In this document: piece after piece, positions 53,463 through 62,334 of the stretch
How positions within the stretch are numbered: the stretch's first letter is position 1
Layout of the letters: the number at the start of each line of letters is the position of its first letter
Source: Paenibacillus sp. FSL H8-0537
Lineage (GTDB): Bacteria > Bacillota > Bacilli > Paenibacillales > Paenibacillaceae
Direction: 5' to 3'
DNA length: 64,000 nucleotides
Assembly: GCF_038051995.1 (NCBI RefSeq)
Contig: NZ_CP150290.1
Location: 4,764,001-4,828,000, forward strand
Notes under the pieces: model-generated
The model's database searches: none
Told to the model about the DNA's origin: nothing
The model's input: the letters and a program-made list of their open reading frames with translations, nothing else
Program-made: the position numbers and the translations under genes

Positions 53463-56207
53463 TTAATGACCCAGAATTTCATCTAACTTGCTTCTAATTT
53501 TCTGAGCTTCATTTGATCCGGTAGTAGGTAATCTAAGCAAACATAAATTATACTTTTCTAATATATTGTTCTTCTTCACATCTCTTGCGGATTGGTCTTT
53601 GTTATTACGATGAGAAGCAAATCCATCTACTTCTATAACTAACAGAGGCTGTTTATTAAGTGAATCGTATAGAACAAAATCCACTGAAGCTCTATTTTTC
53701 ACATATTTAATCTCATCTTCATCCAAGCGCTCAGTATCATTTAATAAATCTTTAAGATAAATTTGTGTACCAAAAATAACACCTTTATAAGGTTCTTCGT
53801 CTAATAAGTCTTTCAAAACACGCCACATGATGTTTTCTGATTTATATTTAAATTTCGAAATCAACCTACTTTGCAAATGATTAAGCTTTGTAGAATATTC
53901 AGTATAAAGCAAATCAAATACTGAAATCAGATCACTTTTTGTAATATGCTCGTGCAAGGAATTGTACTCTATATATCGAATTAAATTTCCTACATCTTTT
54001 CGAGAATTTCGAAATAATTCGTGATCTGTCACTAGAATAAATTGATTTTGCGCTCTTGACACAGCAACATTAATTAAACGCGGATTCTCTACAAATTTCC
54101 TTCCAATTTTCCCTATTTTACTCTGATCTAGTACAGTTGATAAAATCATAACCGGTTTTTCACGGCCTTGATATTTGTGAACCGTATCAATTTCAATATT
54201 CTTCTCTAGCATCATGTTGGCCTCCTCAACCTGTAGACGGTAAGGAGTAGTAAATCCAATATCATCATCTGAAATATGAGCTAATTGAAGTTCTCTTAGT
54301 ATCTCCTCTTTTACTGAATCAATTTCCCGATGATTAAAACTACCTTCCTTCCCTTTCACTGTTACTTTTCTCATATGGTTTCCTGGTGACGTATAATGCA
54401 ATCGTATCGGGACATCCGATACTCCTTCATTTGTGAACGGAATTAAATCATTATCATAATATTGGTTATTACAAAAACCAATTATTTTAGGATGGCATCT
54501 ATAGTGCTCCCTTAACATAACTTTTGGAAGTTGCTCGTCATATACAGCAAGCATTGTAGAAAGTAAATTATGATTAAAATAATCATAGGCGTCCGGTATA
54601 TCCATTTTTTTGAGTTTATCTTTAATAGTGGTATCCACTATCTGAGGCAATTGTTTAGTATCTCCAACAATAATAACCCGTTTGCAGCATGATAAAGCGA
54701 GTGCCCCTGTTAATAAATCTACTTGTGAAGCTTCGTCAACAATAATGTAATCGAATAAAAAATCTTGAGGAATACATGTAAGTATAGAGTGCGTTGTACT
54801 CAGTATTATTGGGAATTTACCAATAAAATGTTTAAATGTATTTTTATAGTTAGTAACATCCCCAAAATAAGGACTTTCAAGACTATACTTAGTGTCAAGT
54901 TTGTGATTAAACAAAGTTGATGAAATACTTTCATGCTGTTTCAACAAGTTCACAAAAGATTCCTGATCTAATTGACATTGCAGCTCGTTTTTTTCATCCT
55001 CCAATTCCTTTATTTTGGATTCATAATAACGCATTTGCAAGGTTGAAATTAATTCTGTACGGTTTTCCTTCAATTTTTTAAAATCAATAAATCCATACTT
55101 AAATAAAAGTTTCGCTTTTCTCAAAAATCGCACAGAGCGATTCCCCACAAAATATTCATCTGCTAAAAAAGAAATTATTGTATCTGGAGTTTGCCTTTTA
55201 AGGAATAACCGTTGGATGTTGCTAATATCATTCTGTACATTGTGAACTTGAAAGTGCTTTTGCTCCAATCTATATGCTGAAAGTTTATGCTCAATTTTCG
55301 CCTTCTGATTGGAAGTTTCCAGTAGATGATTAAGCTTATCCGATAATTCAGAAAGTTGTTTTACAAGCTGTTCCTCATGAATTAATTTTGTGTCTTGTAA
55401 TTTTTTATAATGAGGAGGATTTTGAAAAAAGACGTCTTTTTTCTTGTTATTACCTAAATCCGCAACAATAAAACCGTAGCCTGCCTTCTCCAATTTATCT
55501 TTTACATTCTGTACCGCAGCATTATTTCCCGATACTACTGCAACTGTATTACCTCTCATAATAGCCAAATTGGCCAAGATATTTAAAATAGTCTGTGTCT
55601 TCCCTGTTCCCGGAGGGCCCTCTATAATTGAAATCTGATTACATAACACCTGTTCAAGTGCTGTTTTCTGACTCAAATTAAAACGAAAAGGAAATATTAT
55701 TGGCTCTGTATTTGGCTCAAATTGAATGATCGGAGCCTGGTTTACATATGTGCCAAGCACACTATCTGCATTAACTTTATTTATTTTCCCTATTTCTCTT
55801 TTTAAAAAAGCCTCCGTTTCATCCTCAGTATTTGTATATCGAGCAATATCATTTAAGTATTCCATGAATTTTTTTTCATTATTTGTAATGATAATTTTTT
55901 CAACACGAATAAATTCAGAAAGGTAAATTTGAGGTTTGCTATTGCGAAATATAACTTTAGTGAATTCATCAAATTTCAAAATTTCATGCACATTTTTAAG
56001 ATTCTCATTCTTATGATATACTCTGTTATTATTCCCAGAAAAAATGATCGGATTTTTCTTTATTTTGATGTTTCGCAATAAATACTTATATGACTGCCCC
56101 TGATTTTTATAACGAATATGTACTTGATCATTATATATGCTGTATTCTTCAATGCTTGCTGTTTTATCACCCTTGCTTGTGATAATTAAAATACTGCGTT
56201 CATCCAT
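53463..56207 (-). CDS. Upf1-like SF1 helicase with C-terminal PD-(D/E)XK-type nuclease domain
   Basis: 914 residues. An N-terminal region (1-170) precedes the Q motif (FNLSQKTALEQVL) and Walker A EGPPGTGKT at about 197-204. A charged coiled-coil insert (about 270-420) interrupts the core. It continues with IIVDEASQVD (motif II), IIVGDTKQLPQIV (III), LREHYRCHPKIIGF (IV), TVHKYQGREKPVMIL (V) and INVAVSRAQNQFILVTD (VI). The last 90 residues (ASVDFVLYD, LLVIEVDGFASH) match a DUF2726/VSR-like restriction-endonuclease fold. It is AT-rich and co-transcribed with a membrane protein. Helicase-nuclease fusions of this general kind occur in phage-defence loci, but I cannot match it to a named system. 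Confidence 0.9.
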   Translation of the reverse strand: MDERSILIITSKGDKTASIEEYSIYNDQVHIRYKNQGQSYKYLLRNIKIKKNPIIFSGNNNRVYHKNENLKNVHEILKFDEFTKVIFRNSKPQIYLSEFIRVEKIIITNNEKKFMEYLNDIARYTNTEDETEAFLKREIGKINKVNADSVLGTYVNQAPIIQFEPNTEPIIFPFRFNLSQKTALEQVLCNQISIIEGPPGTGKTQTILNILANLAIMRGNTVAVVSGNNAAVQNVKDKLEKAGYGFIVADLGNNKKKDVFFQNPPHYKKLQDTKLIHEEQLVKQLSELSDKLNHLLETSNQKAKIEHKLSAYRLEQKHFQVHNVQNDISNIQRLFLKRQTPDTIISFLADEYFVGNRSVRFLRKAKLLFKYGFIDFKKLKENRTELISTLQMRYYESKIKELEDEKNELQCQLDQESFVNLLKQHESISSTLFNHKLDTKYSLESPYFGDVTNYKNTFKHFIGKFPIILSTTHSILTCIPQDFLFDYIIVDEASQVDLLTGALALSCCKRVIIVGDTKQLPQIVDTTIKDKLKKMDIPDAYDYFNHNLLSTMLAVYDEQLPKVMLREHYRCHPKIIGFCNNQYYDNDLIPFTNEGVSDVPIRLHYTSPGNHMRKVTVKGKEGSFNHREIDSVKEEILRELQLAHISDDDIGFTTPYRLQVEEANMMLEKNIEIDTVHKYQGREKPVMILSTVLDQSKIGKIGRKFVENPRLINVAVSRAQNQFILVTDHELFRNSRKDVGNLIRYIEYNSLHEHITKSDLISVFDLLYTEYSTKLNHLQSRLISKFKYKSENIMWRVLKDLLDEEPYKGVIFGTQIYLKDLLNDTERLDEDEIKYVKNRASVDFVLYDSLNKQPLLVIEVDGFASHRNNKDQSARDVKKNNILEKYNLCLLRLPTTGSNEAQKIRSKLDEILGH

Positions 56208-56354
56208 TCTTCTGATTTCTCCTAATGTGTATTTAGTACCACTATGTAGTTCAATATAACTAAAATATTCTCCAACTCATTTGAAATTCCTCTAAAAATT
56301 AGAAATTTATGAATAATTAAATTAAAAACTAATTTCATTCAAATTGAACACAAA

Positions 56355-56380
56355 AAAGCTGTACTTTTCAGCACAGCTTT
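56355..56380 (-). terminator. Terminator of the ECF sigma factor gene
   Basis: AAAGCTGT (56355-56362) pairs with ACAGCTTT (56373-56380); TTTTTTG follows on the minus strand. Confidence 0.7.
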
Positions 56381-56391
56381 CCTATATTTAA

Positions 56392-57255
56392 TCAATTCAT
56401 TCGCTCCAGCTTATCCGGATTGCGGATAATATAAATATTTTGCAGCAGCCCTTTTTTGATATGAAGGAATACGGCGGAGGTTACGCGCTCTTGCTGCTTG
56501 AACATGATGGCAGTCTGGCCGTTCAGCTGTGTTATCTTGATGTCGAAGCGACCGCCCTCTCCTTCGCTCGCCTTGCGAATGACGCCAAGCAGGAAACGGG
56601 CCACATGCTCGCTCGTCTGGATCGGACGAATAGCGGCACTCACCTTGCCGCCTCCATCGGATAGCAGTACAGCATCACTGGCAAGCATCGACAGCACGGT
56701 ATCCACCTTGCCCTCGGACAGAGCGGAGAGAAATTGCTGCGCCCACTCGTCGCTAACCGCTCCTGCTCCCGCCAGCTCCTGCTCCGTAACACCCATTTTC
56801 CCCCGGGCCCGGCTAAGCAGCTTGCGGCAGTTCATTTCACTTTTGCCTGTCATTTCTGCAATAGCAGCGTAATCGAACGAAAGCGCCTCTCTTAGCACAA
56901 ATACCGCCCGCTCGGCTTGCGATAGCCGCTCTAACAAGGCAAGCATCGCATAAGATAACAGATCACCACGCACGACAGCTTCAAATCCATCATCAGCGGT
57001 CAATTGCAGCGGCTCGGGCAGCCATGGTCCGATATACTGCTCCCGGCGTTTACGCGCCGATTTGAGCAGGTCATAACAATGATTTGTCATCATTTTGCAT
57101 AAATACGCCTTAGGCTCCTGCAGCCGCTCCGGCTCCACCCGCTGAAGCTTAATAAATACGTCCTGCACAGCGTCCTCGGCGTCAGATACCGAACCGGTGA
57201 GCTGGTACGCCAGCCGGAATAGAAGATTTTTGTACCGTTCATATAGTTCAGTCAC
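56392..57255 (-). CDS. ECF41-type RNA polymerase sigma factor with SnoaL-like C-terminal domain
   Basis: About 287 residues from GTG 57255, which has GGGGG eight bases upstream; ATG 57270 is the alternative. Sigma region 2 (LYERYKNLLFRLAYQLTGSV, DAEDAVQDVFIKLQRV) and region 4 (LERLSQAERAVFVLREALSF, YAAIAEMTGKSEMNCRKLLS) are followed by a C-terminal SnoaL/NTF2-like domain of about 110 residues. Such domains control ECF41 factors in cis, instead of a separate anti-sigma factor. No anti-sigma gene is adjacent. The expected partner, an oxidoreductase or carboxymuconolactone-type gene, is not next to it. Confidence 0.88.
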   Translation of the reverse strand: MTELYERYKNLLFRLAYQLTGSVSDAEDAVQDVFIKLQRVEPERLQEPKAYLCKMMTNHCYDLLKSARKRREQYIGPWLPEPLQLTADDGFEAVVRGDLLSYAMLALLERLSQAERAVFVLREALSFDYAAIAEMTGKSEMNCRKLLSRARGKMGVTEQELAGAGAVSDEWAQQFLSALSEGKVDTVLSMLASDAVLLSDGGGKVSAAIRPIQTSEHVARFLLGVIRKASEGEGGRFDIKITQLNGQTAIMFKQQERVTSAVFLHIKKGLLQNIYIIRNPDKLERMN

Positions 57256-57469
57256 TTCGCATGCCCCCATCTATGCTTACTGGCATTTCTTGTTATGATC
57301 GATCATATCAAGCTTCCCATTAGGCGTCCATATGCTTATTAAGCAGGCACTTTGTCTCTTCTGTCTCCTTCTTGATCCCTGTACCCATGAAACGAGGAGT
57401 CGCTGTTTTTTGTGACATTTCGTGTTGATTTGATTTTTTTCAGGAAATCACTTATACTTAGCAAAACGT

Positions 57470-57483
57470 TTAAACAATTAAAC
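57470..57483. promoter_or_regulatory. Candidate ArsR-type operator, site 1
   Basis: TTAAACAATTAAAC lies about 20 bp before the ArsR-type start, inside a longer CGTTTAAAC palindromic context. It resembles site 2 at 57884-57897. Confidence 0.45.
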
Positions 57484-57502
57484 CATATAGCGGAGTGGAG
57501 CC

Positions 57503-57823
57503 ATGAGCGAATTTATCGGCAATCAGAAGGCGATTCATATTTTTGAAAGTTTAAGCCCTTATTTTCAAGGCCTGGGGGACCCCGTTCGCCAGCAAATTAT
57601 ATCGCTGCTTATCGGCAAAGACAGCATGAATGTAACGCAAATTGCTGAGCATATTCCGATGTCGCGGCCTACCGTTTCCCATCATCTGAAAATATTGCGC
57701 CAGGCAGGGCTGCTTACCGTTCAGAAAAAAGGAACTGAAATGTACTACCGGCTTGAATTCAATGACGCTATTGCGCTGATGAAACAGCTCGTCCAATTCG
57801 CAGAAGAGGAATGCCAATGCTAG
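57503..57823 (+). CDS. ArsR-family winged-helix regulator
   Basis: 106 residues, typical ArsR length. Start ATG 57503 after GGAGTGGAG. GLGDPVRQQIISLLIGKDSM is the first helix pair and MSRPTVSHHLKILRQAGLLT the recognition helix and wing start. The C-terminus ends EEECQC, but the usual CxC metal site in the DNA-binding helix is absent, so a metal role is doubtful. It lies 95 bp before a Rossmann-fold dehydrogenase-like gene on the same strand, which it probably represses. Confidence 0.9.
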   Translation: MSEFIGNQKAIHIFESLSPYFQGLGDPVRQQIISLLIGKDSMNVTQIAEHIPMSRPTVSHHLKILRQAGLLTVQKKGTEMYYRLEFNDAIALMKQLVQFAEEECQC

Positions 57824-57883
57824 TGCCAATATACAGGCTAGCATACAGACATTCCTTTTTCAAACGGCTATAGGTCGAAAAAC

Positions 57884-57897
57884 TTAAACATATAAAC
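57884..57897. promoter_or_regulatory. Candidate ArsR-type operator, site 2
   Basis: TTAAACATATAAAC repeats the TTAAACA..TAAAC pattern of site 1 and lies 21 bp before the dehydrogenase-like gene. Confidence 0.45.
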
Positions 57898-57918
57898 ATT
57901 TAATCGGAGGTTTATTTT

Positions 57919-58998
57919 ATGTATAAAAACAAGGTTCTTATTGTTGGAGGATATGGCGAAGTTGGCAGACAGATCGCCCACATTTTACTTGATCGGCATG
58001 CGGATTTGGAAATTGTTTTGGGAGGAAGATCGCCGGGGAAAGCCGCTGCCTTTGAGTCTGAACGTGTACATACTGCGGTTGTAGATACGAATGCGGAAGA
58101 TCCGCTGCAGCATGCAGGCGAGCATATCTCGCTCATCATCAGCGCTGTCAACGATTTGCAAGATAAGCTGCTTTTAGCTGCCGTGAGAAGAAAAATCCCA
58201 TTCATCGATGTGACGCGCTGGACAGAGCTATTCGAGCAGTCCTCTGCTAAATTGAGAAAGGTGGAGCTCCATGCTCCTGTCGTGCTGTCTTCCGGCTGGA
58301 TGGCGGGGACAGCTTCTCTATTCGCTATGCTGCATGCCGATTCGCTTGAGAACGTAGCTGTTGATATCCATGCTCTATACTCCCTGCAGGATAAAGCGGG
58401 CCCAGATTCTACCGCCTATATGGATCGGATGACGATCCCTTTTCATATTACGGAAGCGGGAAAAAGCCGACTAGTACATCCGATGACCGATCCGGTGAAA
58501 GTTCAGTTCCCCAATGGCTATAAAGCAAAATGCTATCGGCTTGACACCCCCGATCATGTGACATTGCTAAAGGCCAGCCATATTGATACTGCCAGCTTCC
58601 GCATCACCTTCGACAGCAAGGCAACCACCTCTTTGCTCGTGGGACTCGTTAACAGCGGGATATGGAAAATGATCAGCGGAAAAAGGTTCCGATCATTCAG
58701 GCAGCGCCTGCTCTATAATCCAGGTACCGGCAGCGCCCATCATGTGCTTATTCACCTAAAGGGAAATGACCATAATGGCCGCTCGGTCGAGCGGCGAATC
58801 GCCATTTCGGACCCGCTCGGTCAGACTCACCTTACCGCCCTTGGAGCGGCTGTCCAAGCCGAGAAATTGCTGCTAAGGCCTGACAACGAACCGCTCGCTC
58901 CCGGCGTTTATTATCCAGAAGAGCTGCCGGATTCGCGGATGGACGCAGCTGCGATTATCGGCTTTTTCAAACAATATGGCGTGCTTGTCTCCTACTAA
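57919..58998 (+). CDS. Saccharopine-dehydrogenase-like NAD(P)-binding protein
   Basis: 359 residues. The N-terminal Rossmann motif VLIVGGYGEVGRQIAHILLD is followed by VLGGRSPGKAAAFESERVHT and LIISAVNDLQDKLLLAAVRR, the pattern of saccharopine dehydrogenase/trans-acting enoyl-reductase-like proteins. The C-terminal half has IHLKGNDHNGRSVERRIAIS and ALGAAVQAEKLLL. The catalytic role is unknown; lysine metabolism is unlikely given the lone position under an ArsR-type regulator. ATG 57919 follows CGGAGG. Confidence 0.85.
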   Translation: MYKNKVLIVGGYGEVGRQIAHILLDRHADLEIVLGGRSPGKAAAFESERVHTAVVDTNAEDPLQHAGEHISLIISAVNDLQDKLLLAAVRRKIPFIDVTRWTELFEQSSAKLRKVELHAPVVLSSGWMAGTASLFAMLHADSLENVAVDIHALYSLQDKAGPDSTAYMDRMTIPFHITEAGKSRLVHPMTDPVKVQFPNGYKAKCYRLDTPDHVTLLKASHIDTASFRITFDSKATTSLLVGLVNSGIWKMISGKRFRSFRQRLLYNPGTGSAHHVLIHLKGNDHNGRSVERRIAISDPLGQTHLTALGAAVQAEKLLLRPDNEPLAPGVYYPEELPDSRMDAAAIIGFFKQYGVLVSY

Positions 58999-59104
58999 AT
59001 TAGAGCGTCATGAAGCCGCTGTACCCGCTAAACCGAACCTATCCCCGTGTCCGCATTCTCAAAATTTCGCTTCTTAATCAACAATGCCACCACGCTGCAT
59101 CCCT

Positions 59105-59142
59105 GCCCCTGGAAAGCTAACGATCGTTAGCTTTCCAGGGGC
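59105..59142. repeat. 38-bp perfect palindrome
   Basis: Two uninterrupted 19-bp arms meet without a loop, centred on ACGATCGT (positions 59120-59127). An A8 run follows on the plus side, the wrong side for a classical terminator in the plus direction and upstream of the hairpin in the minus direction. It lies in the 207-bp gap between a plus-strand gene and a minus-strand chemotaxis receptor gene. Confidence 0.7.
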
Positions 59143-59205
59143 AAAAAAAAGGCCCTGCCATAGCGACAGGATGTCAGCTTTGGACATAGCCTCGTTGTAA
59201 CTCAA

Positions 59206-61182
59206 CTAAACATTAAACCGGTTAAGCATCGTTTTTAGCTCATCCGCTGTTCGTGTCAGTTGTTCCACAGAGCTGTTTATTTCCATAATGGAGGCAAGCT
59301 GCTCTTCCGACATGGCGGCAATCGTCTCAAAGCTTTGGGATGAGTTTTTGCCGATTTGCACACTTTCTTTAATCTCGGATTCCACACGCTCCGTATTTGC
59401 ATTTAACCGGTCGGCGGCGGCGGCAATCCTCTCCATATGAATGGATACGTCCGTCGTTGTCGTCACTAGCGTCTGGAATAAAACGCCAACCTTCCCCACT
59501 TGCTCCAAACCAAGCGCAACTTCACCTGTACCTTTGTCCATTGTCCCCACTGCATGGGTAGTGTCAGCTTGTACCTGATGAATGAGATTCGCTATCTGAT
59601 TGGAGGATTCTGTAGATTTCTCCGCAAGCTTGCGAATTTCTTCCGCCACTACCGCAAACCCTTTTCCATGGACTCCCGCTCTGACAGCCTCGATTGAAGC
59701 GTTGAGCGCCAGAATGTTTGTTTGGGAAGCAATTGATTTAATGACGGACGTAATGTCTCCAATCTCCTCCGAACGCGCGCCCAATTGCTTAATGACTGCT
59801 GCGGCTTCATTAACCGTCTGTTGGATGGAATCCATCTGATTGGCCAAGCCACCAACGGCTTCATTGCCTGTTTTTGCTCCTTGGGAAGCCTCTGCGGCTA
59901 TGCCGGAGGTTTGGTTGGATGTATTCAAAATGCCATATACCCCTTCACCGATTTCACCAATTAACCCCAAATTCCTTTCATATCCCATCATTTGGCCCTG
60001 CAATCCGACATTTGCTTGCTGAATATTGGTGGTGGTTTGCTTAACGGTAGATGATATTTGATCCAGATTGCCCAATAGATGTGACGATGAGCTGGCAACA
60101 ATCTGTCCTTTATCCAAAATAGAAATGATCAGACCTTGCAGATTTTCAAGCATCCCGTTAAAACTTCTGGAAAGCTCGCCGATTTCATCCTTCGTTTCAA
60201 ATGTCAGCCTGGAGGACAAGTCGCCTTCGCTGGCGGAGAGCCCTTGCAGCTTTTCGTTCATGACGGAAAGCGGCTTTAACGTTTTGCGCATGACCGTATA
60301 GATGATTGCTGCGGAAACCAGAAGGCACACGATTGTTACAAAAATCGAAAACCGCAACAAGGCTTCGGCTTCAGCATAGGCTTCGCTTTTGGGAACCAAA
60401 ATCGCAATGCCCCAATCCATCATGCCAGATTTTCCATAAACGATCATATGCTCCGAGCCGTTAATGACGGCTTCAGCCAAACCCGTGTCGCCATTCGTGC
60501 TGTCCGTTACAATTTTATTTAGCGTCTCATTCTCGTAATCGGCCATATTTTTCTGTAGGGTCTCTTCGGGTTTTTCACTGGCCACAACCGTGCCATCCTT
60601 TGTATAAACAATCGCATGACCGCTTTGTCCCAATTTCACTTTGGAGATGAGATCAATCAAGTCCTGAATAGGCTGACCTCCATTGCCGACTCCAACGATA
60701 TTTCCTTGGTCGTCCCTTACAGGAGTAGCCGTAAGCACAATTGGAGTTCCCTCCACCCCGGGAGACTTTGAGCCTACCGGATCAATGGTGACGGTCTCAC
60801 CGTTGATCGCCCTTTGAAAATGCGGGTAATCCTTTACACTAACCGTTGCTCCCGGCAAATAAAGCGTGCCGTCAGGGGCAATAAATGCAAATTCGTCCGG
60901 GTTATCAGTGATCTCCGTCATTCGGTTGCTGTAAGCGAGAATTTCAGGAATATCTCTGTTTCTCACGTCATCGGACTGACTTAATGCCTTGTATTTGGCC
61001 TGTGTGCCCTGAATCCAGATATCGATGTAGTTTTGAACAACCGTCAGCTGCTGCTCCGCCTGTTCCTTAAAGTTTGCCTCCAATGTCGTTTTGGCCCTAT
61101 CATAGCCAAGGAAAGACACACAGCTTAGCGATAGTGTCATTAATAGAGTGGTAATCAGGCTGCTTTTGATGGTTAGTTTCAT
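59206..61182 (-). CDS. Methyl-accepting chemotaxis protein
   Basis: About 658 residues from ATG 61182; the longer frame runs into the riboswitch leader. TM1 ([20 protein letters not shown]), an extracellular dCache-type sensor to about 275 ([38 protein letters not shown]), TM2 ([18 protein letters not shown]), HAMP, and a cytoplasmic signalling domain with hairpin tip [20 protein letters not shown]. It senses a small ligand outside the cell and signals to CheA/CheW. Expression appears to depend on sigma-D and c-di-GMP (see leader features). Confidence 0.93.
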   Translation of the reverse strand: MKLTIKSSLITTLLMTLSLSCVSFLGYDRAKTTLEANFKEQAEQQLTVVQNYIDIWIQGTQAKYKALSQSDDVRNRDIPEILAYSNRMTEITDNPDEFAFIAPDGTLYLPGATVSVKDYPHFQRAINGETVTIDPVGSKSPGVEGTPIVLTATPVRDDQGNIVGVGNGGQPIQDLIDLISKVKLGQSGHAIVYTKDGTVVASEKPEETLQKNMADYENETLNKIVTDSTNGDTGLAEAVINGSEHMIVYGKSGMMDWGIAILVPKSEAYAEAEALLRFSIFVTIVCLLVSAAIIYTVMRKTLKPLSVMNEKLQGLSASEGDLSSRLTFETKDEIGELSRSFNGMLENLQGLIISILDKGQIVASSSSHLLGNLDQISSTVKQTTTNIQQANVGLQGQMMGYERNLGLIGEIGEGVYGILNTSNQTSGIAAEASQGAKTGNEAVGGLANQMDSIQQTVNEAAAVIKQLGARSEEIGDITSVIKSIASQTNILALNASIEAVRAGVHGKGFAVVAEEIRKLAEKSTESSNQIANLIHQVQADTTHAVGTMDKGTGEVALGLEQVGKVGVLFQTLVTTTTDVSIHMERIAAAADRLNANTERVESEIKESVQIGKNSSQSFETIAAMSEEQLASIMEINSSVEQLTRTADELKTMLNRFNV

Positions 61183-61224
61183 GGTAATCACTCTTTTTCC
61201 TTCATAAATTTTTGAATACGAAAA

Positions 61225-61250
61225 AAATCCGGGCTGAATAGACTGGATTT
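61225..61250 (-). terminator. Expression-platform terminator of c-di-GMP riboswitch
   Basis: On the minus strand AAATCC pairs with GGATTT, with extra pairs inside, followed by a U7 tract. It lies between the aptamer and the chemotaxis receptor start, as expected for a transcription-attenuating platform. Confidence 0.65.
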
Positions 61251-61273
61251 GTGTACACATACCCCTTCCTTAT

Positions 61274-61354
61274 TCGGCGACCCGGCTATCATCACGCTTA
61301 GCTCATTAGATCCTAAGCTCTGCGTCCCCGCCTTTCAGCGAGTTCGCCTTTATA
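61274..61354 (-). ncRNA. Cyclic di-GMP-I (GEMM) riboswitch aptamer
   Basis: Read on the minus strand the leader shows the GEMM-I landmarks in order: AAGGCGAACUCGC, GAAAGGCGGGGACGCAGAGC, a variable P3 hairpin (UUAGGAUCUAAUGAGCUAAG), then GAUAGCCGGGUCGCC. These correspond to the conserved AAAGGCAAAC-like strand, the GGGACGCAAAGCC joining region and the GNNUGCCGGGU tetraloop-receptor strand. It lies 92 bp before the chemotaxis receptor gene, a common target class of this riboswitch. The evidence is motif order and context by eye. Confidence 0.85.
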
Positions 61355-61361
61355 GAAAAGA

Positions 61362-61389
61362 ATATCGGTAAAATGACACTGAACTTTTA
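61362..61389 (-). promoter_or_regulatory. Sigma-D-type promoter
   Basis: On the minus strand TAAA (61386-61389), 16 bases, then ACCGATAT (61362-61369) match the motility sigma-D pattern TAAA-N15-GCCGATAT with one mismatch in the -10. The predicted transcript start falls at the 5-prime end of the aptamer. Confidence 0.65.
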
Positions 61390-61570
61390 TAGTTACACAT
61401 TATTTTTTTATTAGAACTCTTCAAAACTTACATATTTATCCAAAAAATACAGTGATGATGAGCCAATGAAAGGTTTTTTTGCAATCAACGGAGAACTTGA
61501 AGGATATAGAGGAGCTTGCATAAGTAAGATTAGAGGGGTAACGATGAAACCAGGTCAGGGGCTCGGGGCT

Positions 61571-61613
61571 GGGGGCTGGGGCTGGGGCTGGGGCTGGGGC
61601 TGGGGCTGGGGCT
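61571..61613. repeat. GGGGCT hexanucleotide tandem repeat
   Basis: One GGGGGCT and six perfect GGGGCT units run without interruption, with degenerate copies just before (61557-61570). The plus strand has at least seven G4 runs and could form a G-quadruplex. The gap 61183-61674 also holds the riboswitch leader and promoter; I see no convincing gene in it. Confidence 0.85.
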
Positions 61614-61674
61614 GGCGCACCCCAGACGCTTCGGACTCGACAACCATTAGGACGTTCTCTTTGACTGCCCAGCG

Positions 61675-62331
61675 TCAGAGCGTCATGAAGCCGCCATACC
61701 TGGCCAAATACTGTTCTTTTTCTTTATAATCCGGCATAAGGCTGCCTACGCGCCGCCAAAAGGATCGGTCATGATTCATATGAAACAGATGGCAAAGCTC
61801 ATGGATAATGACGTAATCAATCACATCAATTGGAGCCATCGCCAAACGATAGTTAAAGGTTAAATGCTTGCTGGAGCTGCAGCTTCCCCACTTCGTCGTG
61901 GACTCTACGATCTCAACCGTTTTGGGCTTTATCCTCAGCTGCGCCTGATAAATAGGCAGACGTTCCCCTATTAATTTTTTGCAGCTTGAAAAATAAAACT
62001 TCTTGAGGTTTTTCCGAAGCTCCTCCTCAGTTAAGCCATCTGTCTTGATTAATTCATGCAGCAAATGCTCTTTGCCAAGGTAGAGAAATTTCTCTGTATC
62101 TTGGTATTGCTTCGTTTGCGGCGCTTTAGTAGCCTCCGCAAGATGCTGCGTTTGCTGCAAAATCCATTTCCCATGCCGCTCGACTGCCCGTTTAATGACC
62201 TCTTCACTTGCTGCTTTCGGCGCTTTTACCGTAATGAAGCCTGATGGCTCGATTTGAATCGATATTTTCTTTTCACGATTGCCATATTGAACATGAAACG
62301 ATATCGTTTGATTTTCAAATTCAATGTTCAT
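61675..62331 (-). CDS. YgjP-like (M48/DUF45-type) metallopeptidase-domain protein
   Basis: 218 residues. The zinc motif HELCHLFHMNHD (HExxH) lies in the C-terminal half, preceded by TKWGSCSSSKHLTFNYRLAM, both typical of the YgjP/SprT-like DUF45 family that often accompanies restriction or modification loci. No signal peptide. The start overlaps nothing, and it lies 3 bp after the acetyltransferase gene in one unit. Cellular substrate unknown. Confidence 0.9.
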   Translation of the reverse strand: MNIEFENQTISFHVQYGNREKKISIQIEPSGFITVKAPKAASEEVIKRAVERHGKWILQQTQHLAEATKAPQTKQYQDTEKFLYLGKEHLLHELIKTDGLTEEELRKNLKKFYFSSCKKLIGERLPIYQAQLRIKPKTVEIVESTTKWGSCSSSKHLTFNYRLAMAPIDVIDYVIIHELCHLFHMNHDRSFWRRVGSLMPDYKEKEQYLARYGGFMTL

Positions 62332-62334
62332 CGG

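Noticed and set aside
59105..59142. 38-bp palindrome as a normal Rho-independent terminator
   Set aside because: The A8 run is on the wrong side for both directions, so I list it as a repeat of unknown role.
61466..61729. Plus-strand frame with a Gly-Trp repeat
   Set aside because: The repeat is simply the translation of GGGGCT units, the frame runs antisense into the metallopeptidase gene and no good ribosome-binding site is seen.
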